The notes beneath the pieces were generated by a model. It had not been told where the DNA came from. It made no database searches and worked only from the letters and a program-made list of their open reading frames with translations. DNA of 64,000 bases from Alphaproteobacteria bacterium (GTDB lineage Bacteria > Pseudomonadota > Alphaproteobacteria > Reyranellales > Reyranellaceae): the NCBI GenBank assembly GCA_017307275.1, contig JAFKFK010000029.1:20443-84442 (forward strand), read 5' to 3'. Positions within the stretch are counted from its first letter, which is position 1; each line of letters starts with the position of its first letter. Of the stretch, positions 32,485-39,508 are shown piece by piece. Both the position numbers and the translations under genes were made by a program.

Positions 32485-33876
32485 TCAGCGGAACTGGACG
32501 GTGGAGACCATCCCGTCGCGGCCGATGCTGACACTGCTGACCTGACCGGCCAGGCGTTTCTTGAGGTCGTCGACGTTCTTCACGTCCTGGCCATTGATGC
32601 CCAGGATCATGTCGCCCTGGCGCACGAAGCGGCCGGCATAGGCACCGGGCTTCACCTCGAGGATGACAACGCCAGCACGCCATTCGGCGAGGCCCATTTC
32701 CTCGGCCACCGCCGGCGACATGTTGACGACCGTGGCGCCGGACAGTGGCTGCCGGCCTTCGAGCTGTGCCTTGTCGCGCGGCGGATTCTCCGGCGGTGCG
32801 GCGAGCTTGACGTTCACGATCACTTCCTTGCCGCCGCGAACGACCCTCACCGGCACCGTCACATCGGCGTTCAGCGTGGACAGACGAAAGCGGAGACCGG
32901 CCTCGTCATCGATCACCTGCTCGCGGATGCCGACGATGACGTCGTTGCGCTTCAGGCCTGCGGCCGCGCCCGGCCCGTCGGGAAACACTTCCTTGACGAT
33001 CAGACCCGCCGGCCGCGACAGGCCGAATCCTGCCGCAAGGTCCGGCGTCACGCGCTGCATGCTGACGCCGAGCCAGGGCCGCACGATGCGTCCGCCCTGC
33101 GTGCCAGTGGAGATCATGCGTTCTACGATGTTCGACGGCGTGGCGAAGCCGATGCCGACCGAACCGCCGGACTGCGAATAGATCGCGGTGTTGATGCCGA
33201 TCAGGCGACCGTCGAGGCTGACCAACGCGCCGCCGGAGTTGCCAGGATTGATGGCAGCATCGGTCTGCAGGAAGAAGTTGGAGTCGTTCACGCCGCCGGC
33301 GCTGCGCGCCACCGCCGAGATGATGCCGCTCGTCACCGTCTGGTTCAGACCGAACGGATTGCCGATCGCCAGCACGACATCACCCACCTCGATGGAATCG
33401 GAGTCCCGGAGATCGAGATAGGGGAACTTCTCGTCGCTGCCTTCGATGCGCAGCAGAGCGAGGTCGAAGCGTTCGTCCTGGGTGATGAGCTTAGCCTCGA
33501 ACTCCCGCCGGTCGGCCAGCACGACGCGGATTTCATCGGCGCCGCGCACGACATGGGCGTTGGTCACGATCAACCCGTCCGGCTTCACCAGCACGCCCGA
33601 CCCCAGCGAGTTCTGCAGGCGCTCACCGGCCTGTGGCGGGAACGGCATACTCGGGAAAGGGAATGGCAGGCGGCGCTGCACCCGTGCGTTCGTCGTCGTG
33701 TAGATGTTGACCACGGCCGGCGACACGCGCTTGACCAGCGGCGCATAGGAATAGGCCAGATCTGCCCGCGAGCTGGGCAGCGGCTGTGCCAGAACCGCCG
33801 GTGAATAGGCAGTTGCAGCGCCACATCCGATAACAACCGCTGCCAAGACTGCCCGCCGCATTGCTCGCCGAATCAT
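32485..33876 (-). CDS. Periplasmic Deg/HtrA-type serine endoprotease
   Basis: Protein quality-control protease of the envelope. It has 463 residues. The signal peptide ends at about residue 31 (AVLAQ). The trypsin-like domain has the triad His108 (VTNAHVV), Asp138 (FDLALL) and Ser214 (NPGNSGGAL). Two PDZ domains follow (about 280-360 and 385-463, the second with YAGRFVRQGDMILGINGQDV). The Pro/Phe-rich segment before the protease domain (FPFPSMPFPP) corresponds to the LA-loop region. It is divergent from a Bug-protein gene with 147 bases between them. Confidence 0.94.
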   Translation of the reverse strand: MIRRAMRRAVLAAVVIGCGAATAYSPAVLAQPLPSSRADLAYSYAPLVKRVSPAVVNIYTTTNARVQRRLPFPFPSMPFPPQAGERLQNSLGSGVLVKPDGLIVTNAHVVRGADEIRVVLADRREFEAKLITQDERFDLALLRIEGSDEKFPYLDLRDSDSIEVGDVVLAIGNPFGLNQTVTSGIISAVARSAGGVNDSNFFLQTDAAINPGNSGGALVSLDGRLIGINTAIYSQSGGSVGIGFATPSNIVERMISTGTQGGRIVRPWLGVSMQRVTPDLAAGFGLSRPAGLIVKEVFPDGPGAAAGLKRNDVIVGIREQVIDDEAGLRFRLSTLNADVTVPVRVVRGGKEVIVNVKLAAPPENPPRDKAQLEGRQPLSGATVVNMSPAVAEEMGLAEWRAGVVILEVKPGAYAGRFVRQGDMILGINGQDVKNVDDLKKRLAGQVSSVSIGRDGMVSTVQFR

Positions 33877-34023
33877 CCACTCGCCTCCTGGGTTGGGCCG
33901 GATTTGCGTTCACTCTTATGGCAAATCAAGGGCTGAATCACGCGGCTGGCATATCGATTGCAGGGCTTCCGGACAATGCGCGCACCCTTCGCCTGGGGCT
34001 GGCGCGGGAAAAGGGAGCACTTC

Positions 34024-35025
34024 ATGAAACTGACCCGTCGCAATGTCCTGACTGCCTCCGCCGCCGCACTGGGCTCGTCGCTCGCCGCACCCGCCGTGAA
34101 GGCAAGCCCCGGCTGGCCGACCAAGGGCCCGATCAAGCTGATCGCCACCTTCCCGCCCGGCGGCACTGCCGACACGATCTCGCGTATCCTGGCGCCCAAA
34201 CTCTCGGCTGCCCTCGGCACGCAGGTCGTGGTCGAAAACAAGCCCGGCGCCGGCGGCACGATCGGCTCGGACCTCGCGGCAAAAGCCGCTCCCGATGGCT
34301 ACACGCTGGTGATCTCGCACGCCTCGCCGCTCGGCATCGCTCCGGGTATCTATCCCAAGCTGCCCTACAATGTGGTGACCGACTTCACCCACGTCACCCT
34401 GATCGGTCACACACCGAACGTTCTGATCGTACCGGCCGACGCCCCGTTCAAGACGCTCGCCGACTACATCGCAGCAGCCAAAGCCAAGCCCGACCAGATC
34501 GCCTTCGGCAGTTCGGGTATCGGCTCCAACACGCACCTGATGGGCGAGCTGCTGTCGAGCCTGGCCGGCATCAAGCTGAAGCATGTGCCTTATCGCGGCT
34601 CGGCGCCTTCGCTGCAGGACATGCTGGCCGGCGCCATTCCCTCGATGTTCGATCCGATCACGACCAACGTGCCGCACATCAACTCCGGCAAGGTCCGTCT
34701 GCTGGCGGTAAGCTCGGAGAAGCGCCTCGACATGTATCCCGACGCGCCGACCTTCGCCGAGCAGGGTTTCCCCAAGCTGACGACATCGACCTGGGTGGGC
34801 GTCTCCGGTCCCAAGGGCATGTCGCCGGACATCGTCGCGCGCCTCTATGACGAACTGCAGAAGGCCTACAAGGCGCCGGAAGTCGTCGAGCGCTTCAAGG
34901 ACGTCGTCCTGCTGCCCGGCGACAAGCCGATGACTCCGCCCGAATACACCCAGTTCGTCGGCGACTTCTCCGTGCTCTGGGCCGGCGTCAGCAAGTCGGC
35001 CGGCATCGAACTCGAACTGGGCTGA
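34024..35025 (+). CDS. Bug/TctC family tripartite tricarboxylate binding protein
   Basis: Periplasmic receptor of the Bug family for organic acids or other small ligands. It has 333 residues. The signal peptide MKLTRRNVLTASAAALGSSL has a Tat-like RRNVL motif. The mature protein shows IKLIATFPPGGTADTISRIL, VVENKPGAGGTIGSDLAAK and PDGYTLVISHASPLGIAPG, diagnostic for the family. GGGAGC precedes the ATG at 34024. No TctA/TctB membrane genes are near, as is usual for these numerous solitary receptors. The ligand cannot be inferred. Confidence 0.92.
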   Translation: MKLTRRNVLTASAAALGSSLAAPAVKASPGWPTKGPIKLIATFPPGGTADTISRILAPKLSAALGTQVVVENKPGAGGTIGSDLAAKAAPDGYTLVISHASPLGIAPGIYPKLPYNVVTDFTHVTLIGHTPNVLIVPADAPFKTLADYIAAAKAKPDQIAFGSSGIGSNTHLMGELLSSLAGIKLKHVPYRGSAPSLQDMLAGAIPSMFDPITTNVPHINSGKVRLLAVSSEKRLDMYPDAPTFAEQGFPKLTTSTWVGVSGPKGMSPDIVARLYDELQKAYKAPEVVERFKDVVLLPGDKPMTPPEYTQFVGDFSVLWAGVSKSAGIELELG

Positions 35026-35056
35026 GTTTCCGGGCGTACGGCGGCTCGCACCGCCG

Positions 35057-37411
35057 TCAGCCGCAGCGGGAATAGCCGCAGTTCAAGCAGACGTCGCAGC
35101 CTTCCTGATGCGTCAGGGCGGCTGCGCCGCAGTTGGGGCATTGCCCCATCGCCGCCGATACCGTCGCACTTGGCCCCTCACCGCCAGAAGATTCGCGGGC
35201 ACCGGCCATCAAGCGCATGCGCGGCTCGGACACGTCCGTGAGGTGCGGTGTTTCAGCTGGCGCCAGAAAACCGATCTCCACGAGGTGGCGCTCGATCACG
35301 CTGCCGATCGCTGCCAGCAGCGAGGGCACGTAACGCCCCTCCATCCACTGCCCGCCGCGCGGATCGAACACGGCCTTAAGCTCTTCGACAACGAACGACA
35401 CGTCGCCGCCGCGCCGGAACACCGCCGAGATCATGCGCGTCAGCGCCACCGTCCAGGCGTAGTGCTCCATGTTCTTGGAGTTGATGAAGATCTCGAAGGG
35501 CCGGCGGCGGCCATCCTGCATCACATCGTTGATCGTGATGTAGATTGCATGATCGCTGCCCGGCCATTTGATCTTGTAGGTCCGACCCGGCAGGTCCTCC
35601 GGCCGGTCGAGCGGCTGGGCGATGTAGACGACGCCGGTATCGCGCGACGGCGCAGGCGCCGGCACGAGGGCTGGCGGCACCAAAGCCGACGGCACAAGGG
35701 CCGGCGGTGCGGACTCGGCGGCGGGCCTCACTTCGAGTACCGCGCCGGTCACGTCGTTTGGCCGGTAGGTCGTGCAGCCCTTGCAGCCCTGCGCGTAGGC
35801 TTCCTCGTAGACGCTCTTGAACGCCTCGAAGGAGATATCGCGCGGCAGGTTGATCGTCTTGGAGATCGAGCTGTCGACATAGTCCTGCGCCGCTGCCTGC
35901 ATCGCCAGATGGTCGGCGGGCGAGAGTGTCTGGGCATCGACGAAGACATCCGAGGGCGGCGCTTCGTTGCCCCGCAATTCCCGCCAGGTGCGGAAGGCAT
36001 GATCGTCCACGCTCTCCTCGCGCTTGGAACCGTCGGGCTGCAGCACGTGGCGCACATGGCTGAAGGCAAAGACCGGCTCGATGCCCGAGGAGACGTTGTC
36101 GGCCAGCAGCGAAATCGTGCCGGTGGGCGCGATCGAATTCAGCAGCGCATTGCGGATGCCGTAACGGCCAATCGCGGTACGCACCTCTTCCGGCAGGCCG
36201 CGGATCGTTTCGCCTGAGAGATAGCGCGTGCGTTCGTAAAGCGGGAAGAAGCCCTTCTCTGCCGCGATGTCGGCCGAGGCGAGATAGGAGAAGCGCTGCA
36301 CCGCGCCCAGCCACTCGCGCGTGAGCCGCACCGCTTCCGGCGAACCGTAACGCACACCACAGAAGATCAGCGCATCGGCGAGTCCCGTGACCCCGAGCCC
36401 GATGCGGCGCTTGGCCTTGGCCTCCTTCTCCTGCTGCGGCAGCGGGAAGCGCGACACATCGATGACATTGTCGAGCATGCGCACGGCAACAGGCACCAGC
36501 CGCTCCAGCGCGTCGAGATCGAGATGCGCCCCGGCGGTAAAGGGATCCTTCACCAGGGCCGCGAGGTTGATCGAGCCCAGCAGGCAGGCGCCATAGGGTG
36601 GTAACGGCTGCTCGCCACAGGGGTTCGTGGCCTGGATGGTCTCGCAATAGTGCAGGTTGTTCCGTCGGTTCACGCGATCGATGAAGATCACGCCGGGCTC
36701 GGCGACCTCGTAGGTCGCGCGCATGATGCGCTCCCACAGCGCCTTGGCCTTCACCGTCTTGAAGGTCTTGCCGCCGAATACGAGGTCCCAGTCGGCATCG
36801 TCCTTCACCGCCTTCATGAAGGCGTCGGTGACCAGCACCGAGACGTTGAACATGCGCAGCCGCTTGGGATCGCGCTTGGCGTCGACGAAGGCTTCGATGT
36901 CGGGATGGTCGCAGCGCAAGGTCGCCATCATGGCGCCGCGACGCGAGCCGGCACTCATGATGGTGCGGCACATCGCATCCCACACATCCATGAAGGAAAG
37001 CGGCCCCGACGCATCGGCGCCGACGCCCTTCACGGGCGCACCCTGCGGCCGCAAGGTCGAGAAATCGTGCCCGATGCCCCCGCCCTGCTGCATGGTGAGG
37101 GCGGCCTCGCGCAGGTTTTCGAAGATGCCCGACATGTCGTCGGGGATCGCGCCCATGACGAAGCAGTTGAAGAGCGTAACGGTGCGGCCGGTGCCCGCGC
37201 CGGCAATCACGCGGCCAGCCGGAAGAAACTTGAAGTCCACCAACGCGTCGTGAAAGCGCTCGGCCCAGCGGGCCGGATCGCGCTCCGGTGCCGCCAGGGC
37301 ACGCGCAACCCGCCACCAGGTGGCATCGAGATCGGCATCCGCCTGGCCGGCGGTGTCGCGAAAGCGGTATTTCATGTCCCAGATGCGCTGGGAAACCTGA
37401 GCCCATTCCAT
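35057..37411 (-). CDS. nrdJ: Adenosylcobalamin-dependent (class II) ribonucleoside-diphosphate reductase
   Basis: Reduces ribonucleotides to deoxyribonucleotides with a radical generated from adenosylcobalamin, with or without oxygen. It has 784 residues. Active-site features are VTLFNCFVMGAIPDDMSGIF, QQGGGIGHDFSTLRP, NLHYCETIQATNPCGEQPLP with the thiyl-radical Cys region, and SSGIEPVFAFSH. A central Pro/Ala linker (about 585-610) leads to the C-terminal part, ending in a Cys-rich CPNCGAAAL and CDVCLNCGYSRCG tail (zinc ribbon or redox shuttle). It follows plsC by 57 bases, which contain an SOS-type box. I see no cobalamin riboswitch or NrdR box there. Confidence 0.95.
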   Translation of the reverse strand: MEWAQVSQRIWDMKYRFRDTAGQADADLDATWWRVARALAAPERDPARWAERFHDALVDFKFLPAGRVIAGAGTGRTVTLFNCFVMGAIPDDMSGIFENLREAALTMQQGGGIGHDFSTLRPQGAPVKGVGADASGPLSFMDVWDAMCRTIMSAGSRRGAMMATLRCDHPDIEAFVDAKRDPKRLRMFNVSVLVTDAFMKAVKDDADWDLVFGGKTFKTVKAKALWERIMRATYEVAEPGVIFIDRVNRRNNLHYCETIQATNPCGEQPLPPYGACLLGSINLAALVKDPFTAGAHLDLDALERLVPVAVRMLDNVIDVSRFPLPQQEKEAKAKRRIGLGVTGLADALIFCGVRYGSPEAVRLTREWLGAVQRFSYLASADIAAEKGFFPLYERTRYLSGETIRGLPEEVRTAIGRYGIRNALLNSIAPTGTISLLADNVSSGIEPVFAFSHVRHVLQPDGSKREESVDDHAFRTWRELRGNEAPPSDVFVDAQTLSPADHLAMQAAAQDYVDSSISKTINLPRDISFEAFKSVYEEAYAQGCKGCTTYRPNDVTGAVLEVRPAAESAPPALVPSALVPPALVPAPAPSRDTGVVYIAQPLDRPEDLPGRTYKIKWPGSDHAIYITINDVMQDGRRRPFEIFINSKNMEHYAWTVALTRMISAVFRRGGDVSFVVEELKAVFDPRGGQWMEGRYVPSLLAAIGSVIERHLVEIGFLAPAETPHLTDVSEPRMRLMAGARESSGGEGPSATVSAAMGQCPNCGAAALTHQEGCDVCLNCGYSRCG

Positions 37412-37453
37412 CGCTAAAAAGTAGGCTTCAGCCTAGGCGATATCAACAAGATT

Positions 37454-37468
37454 GTTCTTTCTTTGTTC
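37454..37468 (-). promoter_or_regulatory. LexA-type SOS box upstream of nrdJ
   Basis: GTTCTTTCTTTGTTC fits the alphaproteobacterial LexA consensus GTTC-N7-GTTC exactly, with a T-rich spacer. It occupies the first part of the 57-base gap between the plsC stop and the nrdJ ATG, 43 bases from the start. Position and fit suggest DNA-damage control of nrdJ. The direct repeat is seen; LexA binding is inference. Confidence 0.65.
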
Positions 37469-38233
37469 CTATCGCTCAGCCGCCCTCACCAGCCGGTCCG
37501 TGGCCGTTTCGATGCGCTCGCGCAGTGTCGTCATGAACGTTTCGCGATCCAGTCCCGGCGGGATGGCTGGCAGGACCTCGACGTCGATGATGCCGGGCCA
37601 TTTGATGAACTTGCGACGGCCCCAGAAGACGCCGGAGTTCAGGGCCACCGGCACGACCGGCACGCCGAGCTGACGATAGAGCGCTGCCGTGCCGACCTGA
37701 TAGGGCTTCTCCGCCCCGATTGCCACGCGCGTGCCTTCCGGGAAGATCAGAATCGACCGGCCGTCAGCCAGAGTCTGCTTCGCCTGCCGCACCAGACTGC
37801 GCAGCGCCTTGGCGCCTTCGCCGCGCTCGACGGCAATGTTGCCGACGCGCGCCATCGCCCAGCCAACAACCGGGATGAACAGCAGCTCGCGTTTCAGCAC
37901 CGTGGCGCTCTGGGGAAAGATCCGGGAGAAGGCGAGCGTCTCCCACGAAGATTGATGCTTGCAGGCGAGAATGACCGGCCCCGCTGGCAAGTTCTCCAGG
38001 CCCCGTACGCGATGCGTCAGCCGGCAGGTGAGGCGCAGCCAGCCCAAGCAGAAGTCGATCCAGAACAGCGACCAGGCGACGACGTAGCGTCGCGGCAGCA
38101 GAAGGATCGGTGCACCGACAATCGCAATGATCGTGGTGCCGACATACCAGCCGACATTGAACAGGAAGGAGCGCAGCCCGAGGCTAAACATCGACGGAAT
38201 GTATGTCGGCAATTGGTGTTGCTTGTAACCCAA
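37469..38233 (-). CDS. plsC: 1-acyl-sn-glycerol-3-phosphate acyltransferase
   Basis: Adds the second acyl chain to lysophosphatidate in phospholipid synthesis; inner membrane. It has 254 residues. An N-terminal hydrophobic segment (about 20-48) precedes the acyltransferase motifs: KHQSSWETL (a H-x4-E form in place of H-x4-D, as found in several proteobacterial PlsC proteins), LIFPEGTR, and a later VPVVPVALNSGVFWG. A downstream ATG at about 38191 (MFSLGLRSF) is a possible start. It is upstream of nrdJ and divergent from the zinc-ribbon gene. Confidence 0.92.
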   Translation of the reverse strand: MGYKQHQLPTYIPSMFSLGLRSFLFNVGWYVGTTIIAIVGAPILLLPRRYVVAWSLFWIDFCLGWLRLTCRLTHRVRGLENLPAGPVILACKHQSSWETLAFSRIFPQSATVLKRELLFIPVVGWAMARVGNIAVERGEGAKALRSLVRQAKQTLADGRSILIFPEGTRVAIGAEKPYQVGTAALYRQLGVPVVPVALNSGVFWGRRKFIKWPGIIDVEVLPAIPPGLDRETFMTTLRERIETATDRLVRAAER

Positions 38234-38272
38234 GTTTTAGTGGCCTAATGTCCGCCCGCAAGCACATCTAGT

Positions 38273-38284
38273 GGGGAATTCCCC
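38273..38284. promoter_or_regulatory. 12-base perfect palindrome before the zinc-ribbon gene
   Basis: GGGGAATTCCCC lies 8 bases before the ATG at 38292, in the 58-base divergent region with plsC. As RNA it would be a tight 6-bp palindrome without a loop, so a DNA-binding site is the more natural reading. Chance is possible. Confidence 0.25.
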
Positions 38285-38291
38285 GCTCATC

Positions 38292-38957
38292 ATGCACGTT
38301 TCCTGTTCAAGCTGCGGCGCACGTTACGCCGTCGACCCGACGGCGATCGGTCCTACTGGTCGTACCGTTCAATGCGCTCGTTGTAACCATCGCTGGTTTC
38401 AAACGCTCGAGCCGCCCGTGCGTCCGCCGGAAGCCTCCGGCTCGCCCCCCGAACCGACGCCGGCTCCGGTGCCGGATATCGTGATCCGGCCCTCCGTACC
38501 GGGGGCTGGACTGCCGGCTCTGACGCCACCACCCCGGAAGAGCCCCTGGCGTACCTGGCTTGCCGTCGGCATTGGCCTCGTCGTGCTGCTGTTTGCCGCC
38601 GCCTATGTCTATCGCGGCGAAATCGGCGACCGGCTGCCGCCGGCATGGCAGACGATCCTCAAGGTCGAGGCGCGGCGTGCGGCCGATCGCGCGCATCTTT
38701 ACATCGATCTTGAAGCCAGCCGGATCGACTTTGTCGACGGGCGCTACGTCGTCACCGGCGAAGTCGCCAACAGCGGCAACAAGGCGGGTACGATGCAGGC
38801 GCTGAAGCTCACTTTCCGCGCCGGCGAGCAGGTGGTAGGGCAGCGCATCGTCCCGCTGGTCGAAGGGCCGATTCCACCGGGCGGGCGGACGCGCTTCAGC
38901 TTGCCGCTTGACGATCCCCCCGCCGGCACGACCAACATCGTCCCGACCATCGACTAG
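38292..38957 (+). CDS. MJ0042-type zinc-ribbon membrane protein
   Basis: A 221-residue protein of unknown function. The N-terminus has a zinc ribbon, CSSCGARYAVDPTAIGPTGR followed by TVQCARCNHRW (four cysteines as CxxC pairs), of the MJ0042 type. A Pro-rich linker (about 48-95), one transmembrane helix (TWLAVGIGLVVLLFAAAYVY, about 99-118) and a periplasmic beta domain (DFVDGRYVVTGEVANSGNKA, like the DUF3426 domain) follow. I chose the ATG at 38292, which starts just before the ribbon; an upstream GTG at 38271 is also in frame. It is 11 bases upstream of hpt. Confidence 0.85.
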   Translation: MHVSCSSCGARYAVDPTAIGPTGRTVQCARCNHRWFQTLEPPVRPPEASGSPPEPTPAPVPDIVIRPSVPGAGLPALTPPPRKSPWRTWLAVGIGLVVLLFAAAYVYRGEIGDRLPPAWQTILKVEARRAADRAHLYIDLEASRIDFVDGRYVVTGEVANSGNKAGTMQALKLTFRAGEQVVGQRIVPLVEGPIPPGGRTRFSLPLDDPPAGTTNIVPTID

Positions 38958-38968
38958 CGAGCCGCCAA

Positions 38969-39508
38969 ATGCCCGACCGCCCGACCGTATCCATCCGTTT
39001 CTCTGCTGCCGAAATCGCCAACCGCGTCGACGAAATGGCAAAAGAGCTTGCAGGCAAGCTGGCCCCCGACACGCTGGTCGTCTCCGTCCTGAAGGGCAGC
39101 TTCGTCTTTGCGGCCGACCTGATCCGGGCGCTCAGCCGCACCGGCGCCGACTGGTCGATGGATTTTCTCACCCTCTCGAGCTACGGCACCGCCACCGAAA
39201 CGACCGGCAGCGTGAAAGTGGTGCGCGACATCGTCGACGACGTGCGCGGCCGCGACGTGCTCCTGGTCGACGACATCCTCGAGTCCGGATACACGCTCAG
39301 CTTCGCCAAGAACCTGCTGCTAGAGCGCGGCGCCAAGCGCGTGTCGATCTGCACCCTGCTCGACAAGCCCGCCAAACGGCGAACCAAGCTGCAAGCCGAC
39401 TTTGTGGGCTTCCAGGCCGGCGACGAGTTCCTCGTCGGCTACGGGCTCGACTGGGCTCACCGCTTCCGCGGTCTGCCCTATATCGGCGTTGTCGAGAAGA
39501 CGAACTAG
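38969..39508 (+). CDS. hpt: Hypoxanthine phosphoribosyltransferase
   Basis: Salvages hypoxanthine (and guanine) to IMP/GMP using PRPP. It has 179 residues. The PRPP-binding motif is VLLVDDILESGYTL, with the usual acidic pair. SVLKGSFVFAADLIRAL supplies the pyrophosphate loop, DFLTLSSYG the flexible loop, and DFVGFQAGDEFLVGYGLDWA the base-binding part near the C-terminus. It is downstream of the zinc-ribbon gene and ends against the convergent DUF4175 gene (stop codons adjacent at 39508/39509). Confidence 0.94.
   Translation: MPDRPTVSIRFSAAEIANRVDEMAKELAGKLAPDTLVVSVLKGSFVFAADLIRALSRTGADWSMDFLTLSSYGTATETTGSVKVVRDIVDDVRGRDVLLVDDILESGYTLSFAKNLLLERGAKRVSICTLLDKPAKRRTKLQADFVGFQAGDEFLVGYGLDWAHRFRGLPYIGVVEKTN

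Noticed and set aside
37412..37468. Cobalamin riboswitch or NrdR box upstream of nrdJ
   Set aside because: The gap is only 57 bases, too short for the riboswitch, and nothing resembles the ACACWATAT-type NrdR box. A short TAGGCT-GA-AGCCTA palindrome next to TTTTT before the nrdJ start was noted but its stem is too small to call a terminator.
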